From Phormidium tenue FACHB-1052 (GTDB lineage Bacteria; Cyanobacteriota; Cyanobacteriia; Phormidesmidales; Phormidesmidaceae), in NCBI RefSeq assembly GCF_014696675.1, contig NZ_JACJQN010000004.1, forward strand, positions 62,001 through 126,000: DNA of 64,000 nt, in the 5' to 3' direction. Below the pieces are notes generated by a model that saw only the letters and a list, made by a program, of their open reading frames with translations, was not told where the DNA came from and ran no database searches. Position numbers and translations under genes: made by a program. Position 1 is the stretch's first letter. Each line of letters opens with the position of its first letter. Below are positions 44,807 through 52,854 of the stretch, piece after piece.

Positions 44807-45585
44807 TTAAGGAACAACCCTACTCGGCACAATAATTTTGCGTCAAATTCGCAAGTGTTCCACACGCTAATAAATAGAAAACACTTTTTTAGAACCGCCG
44901 TTCTACTATTATTAGCTTGTTTTACAGTTATTTAGCACCTTTCACCTAAAACATAGACTGTTTCGCTCGACAATATTTTTTGGGCGTGGAACACCGTAGG
45001 ATATGAGTAAACAGTACTTAGAATTCGCTAACTTTATTCGCCACTTGATACCTACTCCTGCGGGTAATAGACCGTGCGATGCGAAAGCCGACACAAATAC
45101 GATTTGCGGGTAATAGACCGTGTTTCTGATACTCAAGATCTGGCTACCTAAGTGACAAGACATCACTTGAACAGCTCTCTACAATCAAAATCACTCTATG
45201 CTCTCCTTTTCTTAGCTTCTTATCCCTGTTGATTGGGCAGGTCGAAGAGCAGCAAAACCAGAGAAGGGACACTCTCGTAAATGATCTGCGGGTAATAGAC
45301 CGTGTTTTTCTTAATTGAGGCTGCTATTTTGGGAAGCGCTCAGAGGCTCTGTGACTTGAGATGTGCTCTTTAGCCACCCCGTGCCCTGGTAGCTATCTAA
45401 TAAACTGCTCCTAGGGGCATTCTGACCCTTCTAGGCTGATATGGTTTGCTTACTCACATCAACATTTAATCTTTCCATCCTGTTATCGTGCTCCAGGGAT
45501 TCTTCCTACTTTTCAGGCTGTCTTTATTCTCAATCTTCCTAAAAATAAAAAAATCTTCCCTTGGGAAGGGCCATCACCTGCGAAG

Positions 45586-45594
45586 TTATCCACA
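45586..45594 (+). promoter_or_regulatory. DnaA box
   Basis: TTATCCACA, the exact DnaA consensus, between the two iteron clusters of the plasmid origin. Confidence 0.75.
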
Positions 45595-45785
45595 GGCGTC
45601 TGGCCCGTTTAAGAAGATTGTTTAATATGTTTAAGAGAGTTTAAGGGTTAGCAACCCTCTGATTTCATTACCAAATACACCTCTTTTTTCCGGTAATAGA
45701 CCGTGTCTGTACGGGTAATAGACCGTGTTTGTGCGGGTAATAGACCGTATCCTATGCGGGTAATAGACCGTATCGTGTTCTGAGG

Positions 45786-45794
45786 TTATCCACA
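45786..45794 (+). promoter_or_regulatory. DnaA box
   Basis: A second exact TTATCCACA, 14 bases after the four-copy iteron block. Confidence 0.75.
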
Positions 45795-45930
45795 GGTAAT
45801 ATGCCTTAATCTATAAAAATTAAACACCGTTTGGGTTGTATCTTGTGGCAGTTAGTCGCCACCGCATTGGTGATTCTCCAAAGTATCTTCGTATGCGGGT
45901 AATAGACCGTGTTGGAAGCAACAAGATATC

Positions 45931-45954
45931 TTTCGGAGCGACGTCGCTCCGAAA
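45931..45954. promoter_or_regulatory. Candidate parS site A (24-bp palindrome)
   Basis: TTT-CGGAGCGACGTCGCTCCG-AAA, a perfect 24-bp palindrome between iterons 8 and 9. The same 18-bp core recurs at 47328 and 48808, all within the rep-par module, which fits a ParB-binding centromere. Confidence 0.6.
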
Positions 45955-46107
45955 ATTTCTCTTAGGTAAGAGGCAACAACCGAGCAGCTAAGTATTTGGC
46001 GTTCAAGCTATTGGCCTATGGTACGGGTAATAGATCGTGAGACATTTCATGTACCAGTCTCGTGAATATCCAGAGCTTTTCGGATAGAGAGTGCTTGCAA
46101 AAGAGAA

Positions 46108-46131
46108 TCTCGGGGCGACGTCGCCCCGAGA
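46108..46131. promoter_or_regulatory. Candidate parS site B (24-bp palindrome, variant arms)
   Basis: TCT-CGGGGCGACGTCGCCCCG-AGA. The GCGACGTCGC centre is unchanged and the outer arms differ by compensating changes, so the palindrome is preserved. It ends three bases after the repA stop. Confidence 0.55.
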
Positions 46132-46134
46132 CCT

Positions 46135-47184
46135 TTATCTGGCTACCTGAGCGGGTCGCTGAGCTACCTTCCTACACCATGCGAGGAATGCAGCATCGGG
46201 GTCTTTAAGCGTAATTTCGTTTCTCTTGGTCATTTGTCGCCAGTCATCCTCAAGAGAATAAATGTCGTAGCCTGGCGCAATCTTTTTTGCCTTTTCATAG
46301 GTCGTCGTTTTCAAGCTCAGAAACTGCGCTTGAGGGAGAGGCATAGTTTCAGGAATTGCTTTTGAAGGAGTTCCTTCTCTACGAGCAAAGAGAAGCTCTT
46401 GGGAGTTTGTTTTTTGAATTTGTAGTTCGTAATCAAGGAGCCTTCCCTGCTTGGCAATATCTCGAATTGCTGTTGCAAAATCAGAAGGGCGCTGAGAGCT
46501 CCCCGAGCGTTGATAAAGAGTTTCAAGCCGCCACTTCCACCCTTGATCACTGTTGCCAGCTTGCTTGCGGATAAACCGGTACAGCCACCGCTCAATACCT
46601 CCGGTGAGGAGGAAGTAATCAGGATGGAGTGAAAGAATAAGCGAGCGGTCCCTGACTGCTTCAAAGAGCCACTCAGGAAGCACAACCGTGACGTCACGAA
46701 GACGGCCATAATCGTCTCGATCGATATGTACATACTCAAGCCAACTAAACATGACAGTTTGCCTTTCAGCTGCACGAATAGTCGTAACGACGTTAGTATT
46801 CTTAAGGCGAGCAATCGTATCCTCTAACCGCTTATATTGTATTCCTCCGGCGTCTCGCCTAGCACTTTTTAGGAAAGCGTGGCGATGAAATCTCACTTGC
46901 CGTGATACCGCCTGTCCTTTATCAATCGCCTCTCTTACTTGGGACAAAAGCCACATAATGAGATCCCAATCCCAAATGTTTGCGATGCCATAAGGTGCTC
47001 CACCAGTAACGGTAATCTCGATGCCTTTTCCACTATAGAGAATGGGAGCAACCCGAGGTTTTTTAGAGAGACTAAGGAATGGCACTTCCATTGCGTCCTG
47101 AATGTCTCGGGTGACAATGTCGGTAAAAACCGCTGAGAAAAGCTCTAACTGAGAGTCTTGCGGAGGGGGTTTGCGTAGTGCCAT
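46135..47184 (-). CDS. Plasmid replication initiator RepA (RPA family)
   Basis: 349 residues. Matches the replication initiator protein A type: RDIQDAMEVPFLSLSKKPR, then GIANIWDWDLIMWLLSQ near residue 75 and a winged-helix core ending HPDYFLLTGGIERWLYRFIRKQAG near residue 215. It is expected to bind the iterons that lie just downstream of its gene and open the origin. It is divergent from parA across 259 bases, a usual rep/par layout. The gene is intact, so the element may still be able to replicate when excised. Confidence 0.88.
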   Translation of the reverse strand: MALRKPPPQDSQLELFSAVFTDIVTRDIQDAMEVPFLSLSKKPRVAPILYSGKGIEITVTGGAPYGIANIWDWDLIMWLLSQVREAIDKGQAVSRQVRFHRHAFLKSARRDAGGIQYKRLEDTIARLKNTNVVTTIRAAERQTVMFSWLEYVHIDRDDYGRLRDVTVVLPEWLFEAVRDRSLILSLHPDYFLLTGGIERWLYRFIRKQAGNSDQGWKWRLETLYQRSGSSQRPSDFATAIRDIAKQGRLLDYELQIQKTNSQELLFARREGTPSKAIPETMPLPQAQFLSLKTTTYEKAKKIAPGYDIYSLEDDWRQMTKRNEITLKDPDAAFLAWCRKVAQRPAQVAR

Positions 47185-47327
47185 AGACCCCGTCCTGTAG
47201 CTTACTTTCCCTGATTCCTCAAGCTATTTTATCGCTCTGGACGAGATGACAATTTCTTTGTAAAGCAACGGTATTCCTATTGGTGATCTATTAAAGACTC
47301 ACTATAGTTTGCCATCAATACAATCGT

Positions 47328-47345
47328 CGGAGCGACGTCGCTCCG
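47328..47345. promoter_or_regulatory. Candidate parS site C
   Basis: The 18-bp palindrome CGGAGCGACGTCGCTCCG, 98 bases upstream of the parA start, in the divergent repA-parA spacer. This is a good place for both a centromere and an operator of the par operon. Confidence 0.6.
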
Positions 47346-47443
47346 AACGAAAAAGAGAACGTCATGAGCATTCATCTCTTCACCCCAATGGTGTTTTTAG
47401 TTGGCCCACTCTACGAGCATATGTGCCAAGAAATAGGGCTTCA

Positions 47444-48226
47444 ATGCCGCATATAATTGCACTCTTCAATATGTCTGGCGGGGTCGGAAAATCGACTCTG
47501 ACCATGAACCTTGGCTACCACCTCGCAGTTGAACACAAGAAGCGAGTGCTCCTTGTTGATATGGATCCTCAGGCCTCGCTTACAACGTTTCTAGGCCTCG
47601 CTCCATTTAGCCTCGAAAAGACGATCTATCACAGCCTGCTTAAGCGTGAGGCGTTGCCGATACAAAAGGATATATGCGGATGCGATCTTGTCCCTGCAAA
47701 CATCTTTCTTGCACAAGCTGAATTGCAGCTTGCCTCAGAACTTCGACGTGAATACAAGCTATCCGATCTGCTTACCAAGAAAGCATCTCGCTACGATTTT
47801 GTTCTTATTGACTGCCCCCCTTCCCTTGGGCTCCTTTCGGTCAATTGTCTTGTCGCGGCAGACTATCTTTTGATCCCGATTCAGACTGAATACAAGTCGG
47901 TTGAGGCAACCATCAACTTGCTCCAGACCACCCACGAGATAGCCCAGCAGGTTAATCCCAGCCTCCAGGTGACTGGTGCCATCCCAACCATGTATGACGA
48001 AAGGACTTCTCAGTCGAGACGAGCACTCCAAACTATTGAAGAGGTGTTTTCTTCCCTTCAAGACAACCCAAGTTTTAAGGGGGCGGTGGTGTTCCCCCCT
48101 ATCCCACGGCGCACTGACTTCGCTAATGCAACTGCCGAACACCTACCCCTTGCTCAGTATGCTCCTCGGCATCCTGCTCTTGAATCGTTGGAAGTGATCG
48201 CTCAAGCCTTGGTGAAAAGCTTATGA
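47444..48226 (+). CDS. parA: Plasmid partition ATPase ParA
   Basis: About 260 residues. The deviant Walker A NMSGGVGKST (residues 9-18) with its signature lysine G12-K16, DMDPQASLT (residue about 42) and LIDCPPSLG near residue 120 are all typical ParA features. I start at ATG 47444; the longer frame begins inside the candidate parS site and adds a basic, low-complexity leader. It overlaps parB by four bases (ATGA). ParA moves plasmid copies by chasing ParB-parS complexes over the nucleoid. Confidence 0.92.
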   Translation: MPHIIALFNMSGGVGKSTLTMNLGYHLAVEHKKRVLLVDMDPQASLTTFLGLAPFSLEKTIYHSLLKREALPIQKDICGCDLVPANIFLAQAELQLASELRREYKLSDLLTKKASRYDFVLIDCPPSLGLLSVNCLVAADYLLIPIQTEYKSVEATINLLQTTHEIAQQVNPSLQVTGAIPTMYDERTSQSRRALQTIEEVFSSLQDNPSFKGAVVFPPIPRRTDFANATAEHLPLAQYAPRHPALESLEVIAQALVKSL

Positions 48227-49272
48227 AGAAGAAGGCAGATACCAGTTCTTTTAGTCTGGCTGGTAGAGGGATTCTCTCCACGTTTGTTTCTGGTGCACTG
48301 GCCCACCACGTTGCGCCGTCTGGAGTAGAGCAGGACGATGATGAAGCCCAGCCGCTGCAAGCCAAAGCTGCTACTCCTAACACCACCACCACTGATGGAG
48401 ATACTCGGTGGCTTCCTGTGAACACGATCCAGCCTGGCGCTTTTCAGCCCCGCCAGTTCTTCTCCGAAGAAGGCATCAATAACCTCGCAACCTCTTTTAG
48501 GGAGCAAGGATTTCGCGGCGCAGTTAACGTTCGCCCTCTGAAAAACGGATCCTGGGAACTCATCGCCGGAGAACGGCGATGGCGAGCAGCGAAGCTCGCT
48601 GGACTCACAGAAGTTCGCTGTATCGTCGATGAGTATACGGACGAAGAGGCCCTTGAGTTTGCTCTCATCGAAAACCTCCAGAGAGAAGACTTAAGTAAGC
48701 TCGAAGAGACCGAAGGGATCCTAAAGCTGATTGAAGTGAAGTTGGGAATCCCAAAGGAGAGGGCGCTTGCCATTATCCGGACAGAGGGCCACTCTGACAA
48801 GCATGGCCGGAGCGACGTCGCTCCGAGCGCGGAATTAGGAAAAATAGAGGCGGTGCTTTCGTCGTTCGGGGTAGAGCTTCAGACGTTCCGAACTAAGAAT
48901 TTGCGGACGCTCACCCTGCCCGATGATCTCAAAAAGGCGCATCTGGAGCGAGGGCTCTCATACTCCGTAGCCCTGGAGCTCCTCAAGATAAAAGACGCCT
49001 CCAAGCGAAAAACACTCCTTGAAAAGACGATCAAAGGAAAGCTGTCATTTAGGGAAATCCGTGACCGGGTAAAAGTGGTGACGGGGGATTCGGATGAAGT
49101 AAGCACGATCGCCAGGGTAGGGGAAGCTTCCCTCCTGGCAAAAAGACTGACAGGGATGGCTAAGCGTCTGAGATCTGGGCTTAATCTGCCGGAAAAATCT
49201 CAGAAAAGAAAGCAGTTGGAACGGCTTTTGGGAGAGATAGAGGTATTGCTTGAGGAAGCCGGAGCGACATAG
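48223..49272 (+). CDS. parB: Plasmid partition protein ParB
   Basis: 349 residues. A disordered N-terminus is followed by the ParB/Srx nuclease-like CTPase domain (IQPGAFQPRQFFSEEGI, LIAGERRWRAAKLAG, ALIENLQREDLS) and a helix-turn-helix; the C-terminus is a coiled dimerisation helix. GERRWRA is the CTP-binding box. Within the gene, the candidate parS site D encodes GRSDVAPS in a loop before the last helices, as if the palindrome had been inserted there. ParB should bind that palindrome if it is parS. Confidence 0.92.
   Translation: MKKKADTSSFSLAGRGILSTFVSGALAHHVAPSGVEQDDDEAQPLQAKAATPNTTTTDGDTRWLPVNTIQPGAFQPRQFFSEEGINNLATSFREQGFRGAVNVRPLKNGSWELIAGERRWRAAKLAGLTEVRCIVDEYTDEEALEFALIENLQREDLSKLEETEGILKLIEVKLGIPKERALAIIRTEGHSDKHGRSDVAPSAELGKIEAVLSSFGVELQTFRTKNLRTLTLPDDLKKAHLERGLSYSVALELLKIKDASKRKTLLEKTIKGKLSFREIRDRVKVVTGDSDEVSTIARVGEASLLAKRLTGMAKRLRSGLNLPEKSQKRKQLERLLGEIEVLLEEAGAT
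48808..48825. promoter_or_regulatory. Candidate parS site D inside parB
   Basis: The same 18-bp palindrome, within the parB coding frame, encoding a Ser/Asp/Pro loop. parS sites inside par genes are known. An alternative is a spreading palindromic repeat. Confidence 0.55.
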
Positions 49273-49279
49273 CTACGAA

Positions 49280-49299
49280 GGGGAGCTGTATAGCTCCCC
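49280..49299. repeat. 20-bp palindrome GGGGAGCT-GTAT-AGCTCCCC after parB
   Basis: A perfect 8-bp arm palindrome just downstream of parB and between it and the convergent integrase. It may act as a bidirectional terminator, though the T-runs are short. Confidence 0.5.
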
Positions 49300-49313
49300 G
49301 GATTGCTCGCGCT

Positions 49314-50486
49314 CTAGTCCATCGGCCTAAGCTGCGACAGCTTAAGCTTGTCGGCATAGTTCTTATCAATCATCTGGGTCGAGGTGTCACACCACTTGGC
49401 AATTACACTACTGGGGACGCCCTTGATGAGCTGGGTAGTGATGAAGGTGTCGCGGCAGGAGTAGGGGGTAGTATCCGGCTTAATCGGGGTAGTAATCCGA
49501 GTCCAGGCCCGTCTGGAGAAATTGCGGTAGCTGATCGAATCACCGTCTTTTCCAGTGAAGACCAACGCGCCAGGATCCAAAACTTCGGGGGCGATACTCT
49601 TTAGCAACTCCTGAACGCGGTGGGATACCGCAATGGTTCGGGTGGTGTTGTTTTTACTCCCTTCTGAGCGAACGCGGCGGTTGCCAATCTGGACGAGAGA
49701 TTCCTCAAAGTGAATCGCGCCAAAGTCTTCGGAAACATGTTTCCACCTGAGCCCTATCGCCTCACTTGGCCTACACCCCACGCAGAAGAGAAACTCAACG
49801 AAGGGAGCATACCGACGGTAGTTCATCCCTTTGCGAGCGTCGTTCTTAAAAGCCTCAATAACCTGATCACGCTCGTCTTCAAAAAAGGCATTGGGCTTTG
49901 GATCCACCTGGTACCGATACTTCGGTAGTTCCTGGGCCATACCGTCGAAAGGGTTGGAGCTGATGAGCTTATGCTTTATTCCCCAGTTACAAGCAGCAGA
50001 GAGGTACATGAGCCCATCTTTGGTGCGGTAGATTGTAGTGACCTTCTCCAGTGCCTCTTTGACTATCAGCGGCTCATTGATAGTCAAAGGCCCAAGCTTT
50101 TCATACAAGCGGGTGAGGTGATGGTACTTATCAAGTGTCTTGGGTTTTAGACCTGGTGCTTTGTGTGCAGCAAAGCGATTCCAAAGCTCAAGCACCGGCA
50201 TACTTTGGTCTTTGATTGCCTCTATCACGGTCAGGGTAGGGGCCTGAGGCCGTCCGTATTTAGCCAAGGTGTAATCGAAACGCTCAAGCGCTATATCAGA
50301 CTCGATGAGTTTGGCTTTAGCCTCCGCTGCGCGGCGGTTTACCGGCGTATCGGCAAGTTCGGTTGTGATGTATTTCTGTTTCCCTCCAAAAAGATGGCGG
50401 GGTATGCGGAGTCGTAACCTGCCACGAAAAGATTCGATCCCTACCGAGCCTTTGGGGGCTCTACCAGAACTAGTAGTGGTGTACAT
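49314..50486 (-). CDS. Tyrosine recombinase / integrase, right-end type
   Basis: 390 residues. The N-terminal core-binding domain is followed by the catalytic box: Arg in CVGCRPSEAIGLR, a Lys near residue 295, an Arg in YSCRDTFIT (the usual His of HxxR is replaced by Ser), Trp/Cys in WCDTS and the nucleophile Tyr in KNYADKLK. It is longer than Xer-type enzymes and resembles integrases of cyanobacterial mobile elements. It lies 217 bases from the tRNA-Val gene and carries two copies of an 11-base repeat inside its own coding region. I think it is the main integrase of the element. Confidence 0.88.
   Translation of the reverse strand: MYTTTSSGRAPKGSVGIESFRGRLRLRIPRHLFGGKQKYITTELADTPVNRRAAEAKAKLIESDIALERFDYTLAKYGRPQAPTLTVIEAIKDQSMPVLELWNRFAAHKAPGLKPKTLDKYHHLTRLYEKLGPLTINEPLIVKEALEKVTTIYRTKDGLMYLSAACNWGIKHKLISSNPFDGMAQELPKYRYQVDPKPNAFFEDERDQVIEAFKNDARKGMNYRRYAPFVEFLFCVGCRPSEAIGLRWKHVSEDFGAIHFEESLVQIGNRRVRSEGSKNNTTRTIAVSHRVQELLKSIAPEVLDPGALVFTGKDGDSISYRNFSRRAWTRITTPIKPDTTPYSCRDTFITTQLIKGVPSSVIAKWCDTSTQMIDKNYADKLKLSQLRPMD
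50058..50088. repeat. Inverted pair of the 11-mer TGATAGTCAAA inside the integrase
   Basis: TTTGACTATCA (50058-50068) and TGATAGTCAAA (50078-50088) form a perfect inverted pair separated by 9 bases. Both lie in the integrase gene. Confidence 0.5.
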
Positions 50487-50541
50487 GACGAGTAACGGGG
50501 AAAGGGTGTGCAGCGAGCGAAGCGAACTGGTGTACTGACCC

Positions 50542-50563
50542 TGATAGTCAAATGATAGTCAAA
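50542..50563. repeat. Tandem direct repeat of TGATAGTCAAA beside the integrase start
   Basis: Two perfect 11-mers head to tail, just upstream of the integrase gene. Such repeats are typical arm-binding sites of an integrase or excisionase. Confidence 0.6.
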
Positions 50564-50638
50564 ATCTCACTGAAGTTGCCCGAAGTGACCCAATCTTTAC
50601 GAATGTACTAGTGGGCCTGATGTGTTTTACGGCATTAA

Positions 50639-50684
50639 AAACGTAAGCCCTGAGGGGCTTTGAGCGCTCTCAGGGCTTACGTTT
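50639..50684 (-). terminator. Rho-independent terminator of tRNA-Val
   Basis: AAACGTAAGCCCTGAG pairs perfectly with CTCAGGGCTTACGTTT (16 bp). Read on the minus strand the stem is followed by TTTTTAATG, so it terminates the tRNA-Val transcript. It seems to be the original host terminator. Confidence 0.8.
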
Positions 50685-50702
50685 CATGGGTTTTATCTTG
50701 TA

Positions 50703-50774
50703 TGGGCGATACTGGTTTCGAACCAGTGACCTCTTCCGTGTGAAGGAAGCGCGCTACCACTGTGCTAATCGCCC
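50703..50774 (-). tRNA. tRNA-Val, anticodon CAC
   Basis: 72 bases including the discriminator A, without encoded CCA. The acceptor stem GGGCGAT pairs with ATCGCCC; the T-arm ACTGG-TTCGAAA-CCAGT and the anticodon arm CTTCC-TTCACAC-GGAAG are perfect, giving anticodon CAC. The D-stem has one A-C mismatch. tRNA genes are favoured attachment sites; the element ends just downstream of its terminator. Confidence 0.95.
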
Positions 50775-50828
50775 TTGGGTTACTTAAGATAGCACATCTT
50801 CTGGGGTGGTTTAGCAAAAAATTTTAGG

Positions 50829-51302
50829 TCAAGCCATATCGGGAGGGATAGGGCTGCCCTGTTGGGCTTGCTGAAGCTGGGCTTGAATCAGGGCCTGCAT
50901 GTCTTGACGGCGAATCTCGACGCCTTGGCTTACCTGTCCCGGCGTTTCAAAAAAGATCAGGCTGTCGATGGGCTGCATGGCTAGCAGCTGGAACAGAATG
51001 TGCACCACGGGAACCGGCAGGGCCATGACCTGAGGATCTTTGACGGTAGCTTGGCTGGTAGCAGCGTCTTGCAGGGTAGGGTAGGCGTAGACAATATTCT
51101 TTTGGCTGTTGGGCTGGGTGCGGTTGCTGAGGGTGGTCATCATCCAACCCTGCTCTAGGGTTTGCAGCACGTAATATTGCTCATGCTTGAGCTGCCCGGC
51201 GATCGCCTTGAGTGTAGGGGCAATGGTGGTAATGGCGTTACTGGTGACGCCATCGTTGGGGGCACTGTGCTGGAGGGAGGCAACTTGGGCATCAAGATCC
51301 AT
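50829..51302 (-). CDS. Conserved-looking cyanobacterial hypothetical protein
   Basis: About 157 residues. No named family. The sequence has a helical N-terminus, a beta-rich middle (YYVLQTLEQGWMMTTLSNR, NIVYAYPTLQDA) and a C-terminal helix ending in Gln/Ala-rich sequence. The frame is open 55 codons further up, but ATG 51302 gives a protein without the atypical Arg/Pro-rich leader. It is divergent from hetZ. The host-like base composition suggests a core gene. Confidence 0.65.
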   Translation of the reverse strand: MDLDAQVASLQHSAPNDGVTSNAITTIAPTLKAIAGQLKHEQYYVLQTLEQGWMMTTLSNRTQPNSQKNIVYAYPTLQDAATSQATVKDPQVMALPVPVVHILFQLLAMQPIDSLIFFETPGQVSQGVEIRRQDMQALIQAQLQQAQQGSPIPPDMA

Positions 51303-51702
51303 AACGGGTTCCGAGGGATAGTTGAGGGCTAGCGTTGGGGATGACGGCTTGGGCCAGGAAATTTGGAGACGGCGATGGTCGAAGACCGTTCCATGGAACC
51401 ATCGAGCCCGGTCTAGCATCACTTTACCGCAGGGGGCTACCGGCGAGGTGCCCCGCCCCGCATCCATAAAATTACGGACAGATGTTAAAGTATTAAGTAG
51501 CTTGCAACTCTTGGGTACTTAATCTAACTAGGCTCAGGTCTTTCTACCTTCTGAGCTTTAAACAGTCTTGTTGATTAATAGCCCTAGCTTTACCCCAAGT
51601 TGCAGCGGGCGCATCCACCAAGTTCCTAAAATACCTGAATATCGCTCCACGGGTCTGTGTAGCTTTTTGAGGACAGCCAGATTGAGTCAGGGTATCTGTG
51701 CG
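51303..51702. other. Gene-free stretch upstream of hetZ
   Basis: 400 bases between divergent genes. It probably holds the promoters of both. I see no clear NtcA or HetR-type site. The reading frame of hetZ extends into it as far as 51568, but that part does not look like protein. Confidence 0.45.
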
Positions 51703-52815
51703 TTGAGTGTGGATTCGCTTAGCCAGCTTTTCTACCAAGATCTAAAGAATGGTACTGGTGCCCCAGAGGCGGGATGCCAGGCAATCGCCCAGCGGTTGGC
51801 CAGCGAGGTGCAGCGCATTTGCACCGAGAGCGATCGCATCCAGTCGTCAGGCGATGTCGAGGCCTGGGCCAAATCGCTGGGCAAACACCGCCTGGATCAG
51901 TGTTTCAAATACTACAACCTGGGATCGCGCCAGGGCCGCGTTGAGCTGCACAGCACGCTCAGCGCTATCGTGTACCGCTACATTACGCCGCCCCAGGTGC
52001 AGACCAGCTACCCAGCCCGACTGGCGCTGATCGAAGATTTTTTGCAGGGGTTCTACGTCGAAGCGCTCAACGCCTTTCGGCGGGAAAATCAGCTGGGCGA
52101 TCGCTACCAACCCCGCACTCTGCTAGAACTGGCTGAGTTCATGGCTTTTTCCGAGCGCTACGGTAAACGGCGCATTCCGCTGCCCGGTCGGCGCAGCCAG
52201 CAGCTCATCATCCTGCGAGCCCAGACCTTCTCTAAACAGCAGCCCCCCGAAGTCGCCATCGACATTGAGCAGGCCACCGACTACGGCGGCGATGGCGACG
52301 ACGTTCGCCCCGCCGCCTCCCACCAGCGGGTGCGCGAAGAAATGATCGCCCAGGCTGACGATCTGCCCGAAAATTCCCTGCGGGGGCGGGTGGTCGAAGA
52401 GCTGCTGGCCTACCTCAAAGAGCGCAACCAGGATGAGTGTGCCGACTACTTTACCCTGCGACTGCTCGACCTGCCCACCCACGAAATTGAGGCTCTCCTA
52501 GGGCTGACGCCTCGCCAGCGGGACTATCTCCAGCAGCGGTTTAAGTACCACCTGCTGCGCTTTGCCCTGTCCCATCACTGGGAACTGGTGCATGACTGGC
52601 TAGAGGCCGGTCTAGAAACCAACCTGGGCCTGACCGCCCAGCAGTGGCAACAGCTACAAGACAGCCTCAACCCCAAGCAATCCAAACTACTCTCTCTTAA
52701 ACAGCAGGGCACGCCCGATGGCGAAGCCGCTAAAATCATGGGCATAACCGCTACCCAATTTCAAAAACAGTGGACTAAGCTCCTAGAGCACGCGTGGGAA
52801 ATTCGTAACGTTTAA
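51703..52815 (+). CDS. hetZ: HetZ-like heterocyst-differentiation-related protein
   Basis: About 370 residues. The body matches what I know of HetZ and HetZ-related proteins: KHRLDQCFKYYNLGSRQGRV, ELHSTLSAIVYRYI, IEDFLQGFYVEALNAFRREN, and a C-terminal HTH (LGLTPRQRDYLQQRFKYHLLRFAL). HetZ is a DNA-binding regulator needed early in heterocyst development in Nostoc; it is conserved in filamentous cyanobacteria without heterocysts, where the role is unclear. The start is uncertain; the TTG at 51703 has AGGG 10 bases upstream. The next gene is patU-like, as in Nostoc. Confidence 0.75.
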   Translation: MSVDSLSQLFYQDLKNGTGAPEAGCQAIAQRLASEVQRICTESDRIQSSGDVEAWAKSLGKHRLDQCFKYYNLGSRQGRVELHSTLSAIVYRYITPPQVQTSYPARLALIEDFLQGFYVEALNAFRRENQLGDRYQPRTLLELAEFMAFSERYGKRRIPLPGRRSQQLIILRAQTFSKQQPPEVAIDIEQATDYGGDGDDVRPAASHQRVREEMIAQADDLPENSLRGRVVEELLAYLKERNQDECADYFTLRLLDLPTHEIEALLGLTPRQRDYLQQRFKYHLLRFALSHHWELVHDWLEAGLETNLGLTAQQWQQLQDSLNPKQSKLLSLKQQGTPDGEAAKIMGITATQFQKQWTKLLEHAWEIRNV

Positions 52816-52854
52816 TATCCGTCAAACATCCATCCGGACAGACCAGAGCAGGCC

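Larger units (their letters stand above)
45061..46039 (+). repeat. Nine iterons CGGGTAATAGACCGTG
   Basis: Copies start at 45061, 45107, 45289, 45690 (variant CCGG), 45712, 45734, 45757, 45896 and 46024 (variant GATCG). The block 45690-45772 has four copies spaced 22, 22 and 23 bases, about two helical turns, so RepA would bind one face. Copies ending in CGTA rather than CGTG are 45734 and 45757. All are in the same direction. Confidence 0.9.
44807..46134. other. Plasmid replication origin region with iterons and DnaA boxes
   Basis: 1.3 kb without a gene, AT-rich, directly downstream of repA. It contains nine copies of the iteron CGGGTAATAGACCGTG or near variants, two perfect DnaA boxes (TTATCCACA), AT-rich tracts (for example around 45541-45553) suited to strand opening, and two palindromes. 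This is the classical layout of an iteron-controlled theta-replicating plasmid origin. Confidence 0.85.

Noticed and set aside
45061..46039. CRISPR array
   Set aside because: The repeats are 16 bp with irregular spacing, no spacers of constant length and no cas genes; they are iterons.
6296..50486. Complete self-transmissible ICE
   Set aside because: No VirB4, VirB6, pilin or other mating-pair genes are present between the two integrases.
50703..50774. tRNA-Val 3' end as the exact attachment core
   Set aside because: No duplicated tRNA fragment is found near 6.0-6.3 kb, and the native terminator still follows the tRNA, so the junction lies further left.
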